Below, in pieces: positions 38,031 to 46,665 of a stretch of 64,000 nucleotides of DNA. The stretch is from Pseudokordiimonas caeni. GTDB taxonomy: Bacteria; Pseudomonadota; Alphaproteobacteria; Sphingomonadales; Kordiimonadaceae. Both the position numbers and the translations under genes were made by a program. Location: the NCBI RefSeq assembly GCF_026719705.1, contig NZ_JAPPRR010000001.1, positions 124,001 through 188,000 of the forward strand. The letters are read 5' to 3'. The notes under the pieces are model-generated. The model saw only the letters and a program-made list of their open reading frames with translations, searched no databases and had not been told where the DNA came from. The number at the start of each line of letters is the position of its first letter. Positions within the stretch are counted from its first letter, which is position 1.

Positions 38031-39242
38031 ATGGGCACCAAACGCTACGCGCAGCTAAGCGCGATGATGTTCCTGCAGTTTTTTGTATGGGGAGCGTGGT
38101 TCGTCACGCTCGGCACCTATCTCGCCGGGCTCGGCTTTTCGGGTGCCGAGATCGGCACCGCGTATCTGACTAACAATATCGGCGCAATCATCTCGCCCTT
38201 CTTCATCGGACTGGTGGCTGACCGTTATTTCAACGCCGAGAAAGTGATGGCGGTGCTGCATCTTCTGGGCGGTGCCGTGCTTTTCTATGTGTCGGACCTG
38301 GCGACGACGAGTGCGATCATCATCGGGCTCTTGGTTTATAATGCCTGCTATATGCCGACACTGGCCCTCGTCAATTCCGTAGCTTTCAACCAGATGGCTG
38401 AGCCCGATGCCGAATTCCCGCGTGTGCGGGTCTGGGGCACGCTGGGGTGGATCGTCGCGGGGCTTGCCATCACCTACGGGCTGACGAGCACTGGCAGCAA
38501 TGTGGAAGCGACCGACCTGCCGATGAAGATGGCGGCGGCAGCCTCTATCCTGCTCGGCCTCATGAGCCTGACGCTACCCGCCACCCCGCCGGGCAAGGCA
38601 GGCCAGAAGGCGAGCCTTGGCGAGATTCTCGGCCTTGATGCACTGGCGCTGTTGAAAGATCGCTCGTTTGCGATCTTCGCGGCGTCGTCGCTGCTCATCT
38701 CCATTCCGCTTGCCTTCTATTATGCCTTCACGAACCTCTATCTGAACGAGCTGGGGATCGAAGGCGTGGCCGCCAAGATGAGCCTAGGCCAGGTGTCGGA
38801 GGTCGGATTCATGGTGCTGATGCCCTTCTTCTTCCGCCGCCTTGGTGTGAAATGGATGCTGTTCGCCGGCATGCTGGCCTGGGTGGTGCGCTACGGCTTC
38901 TTCGCCACCGCAGCCACCGACGCGACCGTCGGGCTTCTGCTTGCGGGTATCTTGCTGCACGGCGTCTGCTACGACTTCTTCTTCGTTACCGGGCAGATCT
39001 ATGTGGACCGCAAGGCGGACAAGAAAATCCGGGCAAGCGCGCAGGGCTTTATCACGCTCATTACCTATGGTGTGGGCCTTGCCATCGGCTCAAGCATTGC
39101 CGGGCAGGTTGTCGACCATTTCACGATGGACGGCGCGCGCGACTGGGCAGCTATCTGGTGGGTACCGGCGGGCTTTGCCGCCATTGTGCTGGCGCTTTTC
39201 ACCCTTCTTTTCCGCGAAGAGAAAGACACGGCCGGGGCATAA
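38031..39242 (+). CDS. MFS permease, nucleoside/sugar:H+ symporter type
   Basis: A 403-residue protein with twelve predicted membrane helices. The start (GTKRYAQLSAMMFLQFFVWGAWFVTLGTYL) and the run NNIGAIISPFFIGLVADRYF match the nucleoside:H+ symporter (NupG/XapB) group of the major facilitator superfamily. Members next to keto-sugar genes are thought to carry sugars rather than nucleosides. It is last in the LacI-controlled operon, 56 bp after DUF1080, and probably imports the periplasmic cleavage product for the cytoplasmic Gfo/Idh and TIM-barrel enzymes. Its stop codon lies in the loop of a terminator-like hairpin. Confidence 0.88.
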   Translation: MGTKRYAQLSAMMFLQFFVWGAWFVTLGTYLAGLGFSGAEIGTAYLTNNIGAIISPFFIGLVADRYFNAEKVMAVLHLLGGAVLFYVSDLATTSAIIIGLLVYNACYMPTLALVNSVAFNQMAEPDAEFPRVRVWGTLGWIVAGLAITYGLTSTGSNVEATDLPMKMAAAASILLGLMSLTLPATPPGKAGQKASLGEILGLDALALLKDRSFAIFAASSLLISIPLAFYYAFTNLYLNELGIEGVAAKMSLGQVSEVGFMVLMPFFFRRLGVKWMLFAGMLAWVVRYGFFATAATDATVGLLLAGILLHGVCYDFFFVTGQIYVDRKADKKIRASAQGFITLITYGVGLAIGSSIAGQVVDHFTMDGARDWAAIWWVPAGFAAIVLALFTLLFREEKDTAGA

Positions 39243-39252
39243 CCCCGGCCGT
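39228..39252 (+). terminator. Terminator-like hairpin containing the stop codon
   Basis: ACGGCCGGGG-cataa-CCCCGGCCGT is a perfect 10-bp stem. The TAA stop of the permease gene (39240-39242) lies in the five-base loop. Only three T residues follow, so it may serve mainly as 3'-end protection. Confidence 0.65.
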
Positions 39253-39306
39253 TTGGCCATAGTGACTGGTCCACTTTGATCTGTCCCCAATCCGTCCGAT
39301 AGAACA

Positions 39307-39326
39307 TTAACACGCTTGTGAGTGAA
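39307..39326. promoter_or_regulatory. Ester/lipid regulon operator, site A
   Basis: TTAACACGCTTGTGAGTGAA has half-sites TTnAC and GTnAA and strongly resembles sites B, C and D at 42527, 44266 and 50810. It lies 52 bp before the MFS start. Confidence 0.6.
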
Positions 39327-39378
39327 TTTACTTTCTGCTACATCCTGCCTTGAGGGAAATACGGGAGAGGAGAAAGCC

Positions 39379-41076
39379 ATGTCGCTTGACGGGGACAAGG
39401 GTGCTGGCTCGGCTGCGGCCGGGGGAGCGCTGCCCAAGCATCACGAAGCCACGAAGAAAGAGAAGCTGGTTATTGCTGCCTCTTCGCTTGGTACCATGTT
39501 CGAATGGTACGATTTTTATCTCTACGGGCTTCTGGCGACCTATATCTCCAGCCATTTCTTTTCGGGTGTGAACGAAACCACGGCCTTCATTCTGGCACTG
39601 GCGGCTTTTGCTGCCGGCTTCGCGGTACGTCCGTTCGGCTCGCTCGTGTTTGGCCGGATCGGTGATCTCGTTGGGCGGAAATATACCTTCCTTGTCACCA
39701 TGGGGCTGATGGGCCTATCGACCTTCGCGGTCGGCCTGCTGCCGAACTATGACCAAATCGGTGTTGCCGCCCCCATCATTCTTGTGGGCTTGCGCCTCTT
39801 GCAGGGCTTGGCCGTTGGCGGTGAATACGGGGGAGCTGCGACCTATGTCGCCGAGCACGCGCCAAACAACCGGCGCGGCCTATACACCAGCTTCATCCAG
39901 ACAACCGCCACACTTGGCCTGATCACCGCGCTGATGCTGGTGATCGGCCTGCGCACCGTGCTGGGCGAGGAAGCCTTTGGCGACTGGGGCTGGCGGGTGC
40001 CGTTCCTTGTGTCGATCCTGCTTCTCGCCATTTCGCTTTGGATCCGCATGAAGCTGGATGAAAGCCCGGTCTTCAAGAAGATGAAGGCGGAAGGGTCGAC
40101 CTCGAAGGCGCCGATCAGTGAAGCCTTCGGCAAATGGAAGAACCTGAAGTTCGGCCTGATCGCGCTTTTCGGTGCCGTCGCAGGGCAGGCGGTGATCGGC
40201 TACACCGGCCAGTTCTACACGCTTTTCTATCTGGAAAAGGTGATGAAGGTGGACCCGGCAACAGCCAATATCATGATCGCGACGGCCCTTGCTATTGGCA
40301 CGCCCTTCTTCGTGATTTTCGCCTGGCTCAGCGACCGGATCGGTCGCAAGCCGATCATTGTGACCTCGTGTCTGGTGGCAGCCCTTGCCTTCTTCCCGAT
40401 GTTCAAGGCACTGACCTATGCGGGGAACCCGGCTCTCGCGGCGGCGGTGGCGAACTCGCCCGTCACGGTGCATGCGTATGATGGGGAGTGTTCGCTGCAA
40501 TTTGATCCCGTTGGCAGCAACAAGTTCGACGCCACCAGTTGTGATATCGCCAAAACCTACCTTGCCAAGGGCGGCATCAACTACAGCAACGCGGAAGCCC
40601 CCGCCGGCACCATAGCCTTGGTGCGGGTGGGCGAGCGCGAAATCGCTGCCCCCGATCCTGCTGGCATGGGCGACGCGGAAAAGGCTGCTGCCATTGCCGC
40701 GTTCGGCGCCGAGATGAAAGCAGCCCTCGATGCAGCGGGATATCCCGAGAAGGCAGACCCCGAAGGCATCAACAAGCCGCTGGTGATCCTGATCCTTGTG
40801 GGTCTCGTGATCCTTGTCACGGCACCTTACGCGCCGCTTGCCGCCCTGCTTGTGGAAATGTTCCCGGCGCGTATCCGTTATACCGCCATGTCGCTGCCCT
40901 ATCATATTGGCAATGGCTGGTTCGGTGGCTTTCTGCCGTCTGCCGCCTTCGCCATGGTCGCGGCAACGGGGGATATCTATTACGGCCTGTGGTATCCGGT
41001 GGCGATAGCGGCCATGACCTTCGTGGTCGGCGCCCTGTTCCTGCCTGAAACGTTCCGTCGGAATATCGACGACTAG
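39379..41076 (+). CDS. MFS metabolite:H+ symporter with large extra-membrane insert
   Basis: A 565-residue transporter of the metabolite:H+ symporter group (ProP/ShiA/KgtP-like): SSLGTMFEWYDFYLYGLLA, the loop GRIGDLVGRKYTF, and QGLAVGGEYGGAATYVAEHAP are family hallmarks. Between about residues 350 and 465 there is a hydrophilic insert of some 115 residues with two cysteines (371 and 388), probably disulphide-bonded on the periplasmic side; ordinary members (about 430-450 residues) lack it. The ATG at 39379 has GGGAGAGGAGAAAGCC before it. Site A upstream links it to the esterase regulon; it probably imports the acid released by the esterases. Confidence 0.88.
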   Translation: MSLDGDKGAGSAAAGGALPKHHEATKKEKLVIAASSLGTMFEWYDFYLYGLLATYISSHFFSGVNETTAFILALAAFAAGFAVRPFGSLVFGRIGDLVGRKYTFLVTMGLMGLSTFAVGLLPNYDQIGVAAPIILVGLRLLQGLAVGGEYGGAATYVAEHAPNNRRGLYTSFIQTTATLGLITALMLVIGLRTVLGEEAFGDWGWRVPFLVSILLLAISLWIRMKLDESPVFKKMKAEGSTSKAPISEAFGKWKNLKFGLIALFGAVAGQAVIGYTGQFYTLFYLEKVMKVDPATANIMIATALAIGTPFFVIFAWLSDRIGRKPIIVTSCLVAALAFFPMFKALTYAGNPALAAAVANSPVTVHAYDGECSLQFDPVGSNKFDATSCDIAKTYLAKGGINYSNAEAPAGTIALVRVGEREIAAPDPAGMGDAEKAAAIAAFGAEMKAALDAAGYPEKADPEGINKPLVILILVGLVILVTAPYAPLAALLVEMFPARIRYTAMSLPYHIGNGWFGGFLPSAAFAMVAATGDIYYGLWYPVAIAAMTFVVGALFLPETFRRNIDD

Positions 41077-41154
41077 GCCATTGGCGCCGCGTTGGGGCCG
41101 GGTTATCCCCCCGGCTTCGGACCTTGGCCTCCGCGCGGCGCCTTCTTCTTTTTG

Positions 41155-42465
41155 TCAGATTTTCAGGGCAGCCGCCAGCAACCGCTGGAAGGCTGTCGTT
41201 GTTTCTGCGACCGCCGCTGCCACCACGCAGCGGGCGTCATCTTCCGCCACATGATGAAAGCGGTGTAGTCCGAAGATACCCGCAACTGATGGGTAGCCAG
41301 CGGCGATGATGCCGGTCAGCTCACCCGCTGAAAGATCGGCACTCGAATAGGGTGCCTCAAGCCCCGAAAGGCCGGCGAACAGCTCGCGTGCCGCGGGCAG
41401 CAGCGCAGGGCTCGTGACCAGATAACGCTGCGCATCTGTACCCGGTAGCGGCATGGGCGAGCCGGTGATTTCATGCCAGTCGCGTGCCGCCAGATTGGCG
41501 CCGAGATGAAGCCAGAAATCGGTTTCCACCGGTTTCGGCACCATCGCCTTCATTGATTCTTCGGCGCCCAGATATTCATATTCGTGGCCGCTATTGCAGA
41601 CGAAGGCGAGGTTGTGGCTGGTGACAGCCACGGCGGCCCAGCGCGCGATTGCAAGCCAGGCAGCAACCCCGCCGCCCCGCTCGCCCGCGCAGGTGAACCA
41701 GCCGGACCGCGGGGTGGACACCACAAGCCAGCGGCCCTTGCCGCGATCAATACGCCCGACGAAATTGAAGGCCGGCCGCCGGCTGCTCTCGCCGGTCAGA
41801 TACAGTGTCGCCGTTTCGCCTGCCATCGCAGCAGCGAGGAAGGGGCCAGCGTCTTCAGGGGCAATCAGCGCCGTGGGGCCAGCAAACATGGGTTGGCGGC
41901 CATCGGTATTCAGCGCGATCACCTTGCCGCTCGGGCCGTTGGTGATGATCACGGCTGCTACTGCCCCGGCGGCAAAGGCGGCTTTGGTAGGCGCCTGGAC
42001 GGCTTTCGACAGGGCCGAGGACCAGCGGCCGTGTGGCAGGTCGATCAGCGCGATCGCGCCTTCGAGCGGTTTGCTTGCCCGCCCGGCGGCATCTACCCGA
42101 ACGATCCGTGCGGTTATCCCTTCCGCGCCCGTGGGCATCACGATGGGCTGCGGCCACACATTGGCTCTGGCGCCACCCGAAACCAGTTCGGTGCGGGCGG
42201 GGGCAAAGGAAGGCACTGAAACGCTCTGTCGTTCGATTTTGAAGCCGGCCTTGACCAGCTCGCCCGCCATCCAGTCGCCGCAGGCATTGTCGCCGGGGCC
42301 ACCGGCCTGTTTGCTGCCGAAGCCGATATAGCGGGCGAGGTCATCTGCCACATTGCCGGTGACACTGTCGTCGGCTTTTGCCATGGCGGCACTTGCCGTC
42401 AGGCCGCCCATGAATGGCAGCATCATGCCGCCCGCGAGAAATCCACGCCTTGTTGGTCCCCTCAC
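41155..42465 (-). CDS. M28-like peptidase fold protein, probably inactive
   Basis: A 436-residue exported protein. It has a Tat-like signal (TRRGFLAGGMMLPFMGG) after a GTG start at 42465 with ribosome site GAGGGGAG. An N-terminal segment (YIGFGSKQAGGPGDNACGDWMAGELVKAGF) and a PA-type inserted domain (about 100-240) precede a C-terminal aminopeptidase-like fold. The zinc-ligand motifs of M28 enzymes appear lost: HxD is STPRSG, the DN motif is CAGERGGG, and the GEE motif is SGHEYEYLG. It may be a binding protein or use different chemistry. It is divergent from an esterase gene with site B between them. Confidence 0.6.
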   Translation of the reverse strand: MRGPTRRGFLAGGMMLPFMGGLTASAAMAKADDSVTGNVADDLARYIGFGSKQAGGPGDNACGDWMAGELVKAGFKIERQSVSVPSFAPARTELVSGGARANVWPQPIVMPTGAEGITARIVRVDAAGRASKPLEGAIALIDLPHGRWSSALSKAVQAPTKAAFAAGAVAAVIITNGPSGKVIALNTDGRQPMFAGPTALIAPEDAGPFLAAAMAGETATLYLTGESSRRPAFNFVGRIDRGKGRWLVVSTPRSGWFTCAGERGGGVAAWLAIARWAAVAVTSHNLAFVCNSGHEYEYLGAEESMKAMVPKPVETDFWLHLGANLAARDWHEITGSPMPLPGTDAQRYLVTSPALLPAARELFAGLSGLEAPYSSADLSAGELTGIIAAGYPSVAGIFGLHRFHHVAEDDARCVVAAAVAETTTAFQRLLAAALKI

Positions 42466-42526
42466 TGATATGCTCCCCTCATGGCGATTGCGGTACGCGC
42501 CCTGCAAATCGCGCCTTGCATAAATG

Positions 42527-42546
42527 TTAACTCGCATGAGAGTTTA
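42527..42546. promoter_or_regulatory. Ester/lipid regulon operator, site B
   Basis: TTAACTCGCATGAGAGTTTA contains AACTC-N6-GAGTT and matches sites A and C. It lies about 60 bp from both the M28-like and esterase starts, so a single site could control both divergent genes. Confidence 0.65.
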
Positions 42547-42603
42547 TATGAATGAGCGAGGGAGACAAGCGCACGATCCGCATTTGCCGAGGGGGAGCCG
42601 ACC

Positions 42604-44235
42604 ATGAAACTGAAAGTCTGTCTTGTCCTGGTGGCTGCTCTGTGGGGCTCGGCCGGGTCGGCAGCCGCCACCACGCGGCCCGAGGTGACGGTGGCTGAGG
42701 GCCGGCTGGCCGGGGTCGCTGAAGCCGGGCTTCATATCTTCAAGGGCATCCCCTATGCGCTGCCACCAGTAGGGGAGCGCCGCTGGAAAGTGCCGGAACC
42801 GCCTGCAAGCTGGCAGGGCGCGCGCGATGCCGGTGCCTTTGGCCCCGCCTGCGTCCAGCCGCCAATCTCGCCCGCAAGCGTCTATTTCGATCCGCCCGCC
42901 GGGATGGGTGAAGACTGCCTCACGCTCAATGTCTGGGCGCCCGAAAGGGCGGAAAAGGCCCCGGTGATCGTGTGGATCTATGGTGGTGCGCTGCAGCGCG
43001 GCCATGCTTCAAGTCCGCTCTATGACGGTGCCAATTTCGCGCGCAAGGATGTGGTTTTCGTGTCGCTGAATTACCGGCTTGGCGTGCTCGGCTGGATGGC
43101 GCATCCGGACCTCAGCGCCGAGGCCGAGGAGGGTGTTTCCGGCAATTACGGGCTGATGGACCAGATCAGGGCGCTTGAATGGGTGCGCGACAATATCGCG
43201 GCCTTCGGTGGTGATCCGGCCAATGTGACGGTGATGGGCGAATCCGCCGGGGCGCTCAGCGTCACCTATCTTCTCTCCAGCCCCGAGGCGCGGGGCCTGT
43301 TTCACAAGGCGATCGTCGAAAGCGCCAATATCCGCGCCGTCCCCGCTCTCAAGGAGGCCGCATATGGCCAGCCATCGGCCGAGGATATCGGCATGGCTGT
43401 GATGAGCGGTGCAGGCGCGGACAGCCTGAAGGTACTTCGGGACATGGATGCGATGGCAATTACGACGGCCGCGATGAAGGCGCGGTTCGTGCCGCAGGGG
43501 ACAGCGGGCGGCCATGGGCTTCCGGCGCAGGTGGTGGATATATTCGATGAAGGCGGGCAGGCAAAGGTGCCGCTGCTGATCGGGTTCAACAGTGGCGAAA
43601 TCCGCTCGCAGCGCATTTTCGTGCCAAAGGCACCCGACACGGCAGCTGCCTACGAGGCTGAGATCAGGGCACGCTACGGTGATCTTGCTGACGCCTTCTT
43701 GAAAGTCTATCCGGCGGACGATATCGCGAACAGCATGCTCGCCACCGTGCGGGATGCCATCTATGGCTGGGCGAGCGAGCATCTTGCGCACCGCCAGACC
43801 GCAGCCGGGCAGCCTGCCTATCTCTATCTCTTCGATCATTGCTATGACGCCGCCGCCGCGCGCCACATGTGTGCCTTCCATGCCAGCGAACTGCCATTTG
43901 TTTTCGGGCAAGCGGGGAAGGATGGCGCCATCCCGCCAAACTGGCCACGGCCTGAGGGCAGCGAAGACGAAGCCTTGTCTGCCGCCATGATGGATTACTG
44001 GGTCAGTTTCGCAAAAACTGGTGTGCCATCGAGCCCCGACCACGATACGTGGCTGCCTTACGGTGAGGCGGAGGCCTTCATGCGCTTCGACGGCGTGCCG
44101 GTGGCGGGCCACAACCCTGTGCCAGGCATGTTTGAAATGCAGGAAGAACTGGTCTCCCGTCGCCGCGCGGCCGGCCAACAATGGTTTATCAATGTGGGGG
44201 TTGTTGCCGGGAAAGTCCCTGAAAAGCACCCTTAG
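42604..44235 (+). CDS. Type-B carboxylesterase, exported, copy 1
   Basis: A 543-residue alpha/beta hydrolase with signal peptide (about 1-22). The type-B esterase signatures are all present: GLHIFKGIPYALPPVG, EDCLTLNVWAP, oxyanion-hole YGGAL, and the nucleophile Ser214 in GESAG. The probable acid is Glu332 (FNSGEIR) and the probable His is His426 (HASELPFVFG). It hydrolyses carboxylic esters; the natural substrate is unknown. It is paralogous along its whole length to the gene at 46666. ACCGAGGGGGAGCCGACC precedes the ATG. Site B lies upstream and site C follows it. Confidence 0.92.
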   Translation: MKLKVCLVLVAALWGSAGSAAATTRPEVTVAEGRLAGVAEAGLHIFKGIPYALPPVGERRWKVPEPPASWQGARDAGAFGPACVQPPISPASVYFDPPAGMGEDCLTLNVWAPERAEKAPVIVWIYGGALQRGHASSPLYDGANFARKDVVFVSLNYRLGVLGWMAHPDLSAEAEEGVSGNYGLMDQIRALEWVRDNIAAFGGDPANVTVMGESAGALSVTYLLSSPEARGLFHKAIVESANIRAVPALKEAAYGQPSAEDIGMAVMSGAGADSLKVLRDMDAMAITTAAMKARFVPQGTAGGHGLPAQVVDIFDEGGQAKVPLLIGFNSGEIRSQRIFVPKAPDTAAAYEAEIRARYGDLADAFLKVYPADDIANSMLATVRDAIYGWASEHLAHRQTAAGQPAYLYLFDHCYDAAAARHMCAFHASELPFVFGQAGKDGAIPPNWPRPEGSEDEALSAAMMDYWVSFAKTGVPSSPDHDTWLPYGEAEAFMRFDGVPVAGHNPVPGMFEMQEELVSRRRAAGQQWFINVGVVAGKVPEKHP

Positions 44236-44265
44236 TGCCTTGTTTCGAAAGCACCAAATCAAATA

Positions 44266-44285
44266 TTCACACGCGTGAGAGTGAG
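44266..44285. promoter_or_regulatory. Ester/lipid regulon operator, site C
   Basis: TTCACACGCGTGAGAGTGAG has half-sites TTCAC and GTGAG and is closely related to sites A and B. It lies about 100 bp upstream of the TonB-dependent receptor start and heads the receptor-esterase-ligase operon. Confidence 0.65.
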
Positions 44286-44386
44286 TGTTGACGAGGCGCC
44301 CCCGGCGTGTCAATATCCAGCCTGTATCGGACTCAGGGGAGGCCGGTGCGGGAGGGGAAAATCAAGTTAGGGAGAGGGGAGGATCT

Positions 44387-46657
44387 ATGAAAAAGATTCT
44401 GTTTGCCGTCACATGCGCTGCTGCCGTGACGGCCGGTTCGACTTATGTTTATGCACAAGCGGCCGGACAATCGGGCGCTGCTGAAACCGCCAAAGACGAT
44501 CCGCTGTTTGACGAAATCATCGTGACCGCCACCCGGCGGAACGAAAAGCTGCAAGACGTGCCGCTCAGCATCACGGCTTTCTCGCAAGAGAAGCTGACAG
44601 AGAAGGGCATTGTCGGTTACGAGGGGCTGGCGCACGAAACGCCCGGCGTAGTGATGAACCGCCCGACCCAGAACTTCAACAACTTCACCGCGCGCGGCCT
44701 TGCCACTAACGGCTATAACGCCAACCTGCAAAGTACGGTCGCGATCTATATCGACGAACTGCCGATTTCCGCAAACGGCAACTCGACGATCCTTGACCCG
44801 AACCTTTATGACGTCGAGCGCGTTGAGTTCCTGCGCGGCCCGCAGGGCACGCTCTTCGGCTCCGGTTCGCTCGCTGGTGCTGTGCGTATCCTGAACAAGA
44901 ATCCCGACCTTGATGAGTTCGAGGCGTCGGCCCTTGTGGACTTCGGCCTTACGGGCTCGGATTCGCTGCGCCAGCGCTACAATGGCATGGTCAACGTGCC
45001 GATTGTGGATAACGAGCTGGCGCTGCGTGTTGTTGCCTTCCGCCGCGACGAGGATGGCTATGTTGATAACGTCCTCACAGGCGTTGAAGACGCCAACGCC
45101 CACAAAAGCTGGGGCGGTCGCGCCATCCTCCTTTGGGAGCCGACCGAGAAGCTGTCGCTTCGCCTGATGGCCTCGCACGAGGACAGCAAGCCCGAGGATT
45201 CGTCACTGGTGAACCCGGCGCTTGGCCGCAACAAGCGCAATTCCGAGCGTCCGGACCTCTTCAATGCGAACCTCGACAATTACAATGCTACGCTAGATTA
45301 CCAGTTCGACGGGGCAACGCTGACGAGCTCGTCGACCTATTCGGAGTTCGACCAGACCTTCTTCGTCGATCTCGCGAATACCTTCGGCTTCACCATTCCG
45401 TTCCGGCTGGATGCTTCTGCCTATGACAAGATTTTCGTTCAGGAAACACGGCTTGTGTCCGATCCGGGCGAGAAGATCGACTGGGTCATCGGCGGCTTCT
45501 ATTATTACAAGCGCCGGGACGTGGACTATGAATACCGGGCTTCGGAAGAATTCCTCGCCGCACGCGGGCTCACTGGGCTTGACGGCGACACCTATCAGTC
45601 GTTTGGCGCGCACACGAATTCGAACGAACTCGCAGCCTTTGGCGAGCTGACCTACCATATTTCGGATGACCTGTGGCTGACCGGCGGCTTGCGCTACGGC
45701 AGCACCGACGTGCAATCCTTCACCGAGGAAGGTGGCTACAACAGTAACTATCTGGCGGCGGCACTGGGCGGTCTCACCGGCCCCCTGACCATCACGCCGG
45801 TGGTGGCGGCTGAGGGCGACAAGGCCAAGGCCAGCAAGCTTTCCTACAAGGCGAGCCTTTCCTACCGCATGTCGGAGGAAGTAACGACCTACGCCACGAT
45901 CTCGACCGGCTTCCGTTCGCCGATCGTGAACGCCCGCGCAGGCCTCTCGAGCGTTGTGGACCCGAATGACATCATCATTCCTTATGGTGCATCGAGCGAC
46001 AAGCTCACCAACTATGAAGTCGGCCTCAAGGGGCGCTGGCTGAACGGGGCACTGACCGCCAATCTCGCGGCCTACCTGATCGACTGGAAAAACATCCAGG
46101 TACAGGCAAACCGTGTGTCGGATTCGGTACAGTTCGCCACCAACATCGGCGCGGCCCGTTCAAAGGGTATCGAGTTCGAGATTGCGGCAAGCCCGGCCGA
46201 AGGGCTGGATATCAACCTCAATGGCTCGTTCAACGATTCGAAGGTGGTCAGCCTGACGCCAGAAGAAGCCGCCATTTCGGGTGCGGTTGAAGGGGCACAG
46301 CTTGCCTCGCCGCACTTCCAGGGCTCGGCCACGGTCAAATACAGCTTCGATGTCAGCGATGACATGCAGGGCTTTGCGGCGGGCACCATCAGCCATGTCG
46401 GCAAGTTCCCGGGCCTCTTCCAGAATGTACCGGGCCGGCCGAACCAGCAAAGCCCGACCTACGGCTTCACCGAGGCGTTCGAGAATGTGAACGTGCAGTT
46501 GGGCGTGAGCAAGGACACATGGACGCTGATCGCCTATGCCGAAAACCTTTTCGACAATAGTGACATCACCTATGTCCACCCTGAAAACTTCCTGGCCAGC
46601 CGGTTCGGGACGTTGCGGCCGCGCACGGTGGGCCTGCGCTTCAGCTATACTTACTGA
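44387..46657 (+). CDS. TonB-dependent outer-membrane receptor
   Basis: A 756-residue receptor with signal peptide (MKKILFAVTCAAAVTAGSTYVYA), a TonB-box-like segment (DEIIVTATRRNEKLQDVPLSI), a plug domain (about 55-165, with RVEFLRGPQGTLFGSGSLAGAVRI) and a 22-strand barrel ending in an aromatic residue (GLRFSYTY). It imports a bulky substrate in a TonB-driven manner. The ATG at 44387 follows GGGGAGGATCT. The gene for an exported esterase starts 8 bp downstream, so the ligand is probably an ester cleaved in the periplasm. Confidence 0.94.
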   Translation: MKKILFAVTCAAAVTAGSTYVYAQAAGQSGAAETAKDDPLFDEIIVTATRRNEKLQDVPLSITAFSQEKLTEKGIVGYEGLAHETPGVVMNRPTQNFNNFTARGLATNGYNANLQSTVAIYIDELPISANGNSTILDPNLYDVERVEFLRGPQGTLFGSGSLAGAVRILNKNPDLDEFEASALVDFGLTGSDSLRQRYNGMVNVPIVDNELALRVVAFRRDEDGYVDNVLTGVEDANAHKSWGGRAILLWEPTEKLSLRLMASHEDSKPEDSSLVNPALGRNKRNSERPDLFNANLDNYNATLDYQFDGATLTSSSTYSEFDQTFFVDLANTFGFTIPFRLDASAYDKIFVQETRLVSDPGEKIDWVIGGFYYYKRRDVDYEYRASEEFLAARGLTGLDGDTYQSFGAHTNSNELAAFGELTYHISDDLWLTGGLRYGSTDVQSFTEEGGYNSNYLAAALGGLTGPLTITPVVAAEGDKAKASKLSYKASLSYRMSEEVTTYATISTGFRSPIVNARAGLSSVVDPNDIIIPYGASSDKLTNYEVGLKGRWLNGALTANLAAYLIDWKNIQVQANRVSDSVQFATNIGAARSKGIEFEIAASPAEGLDINLNGSFNDSKVVSLTPEEAAISGAVEGAQLASPHFQGSATVKYSFDVSDDMQGFAAGTISHVGKFPGLFQNVPGRPNQQSPTYGFTEAFENVNVQLGVSKDTWTLIAYAENLFDNSDITYVHPENFLASRFGTLRPRTVGLRFSYTY

Positions 46658-46665
46658 GGTGCGTC

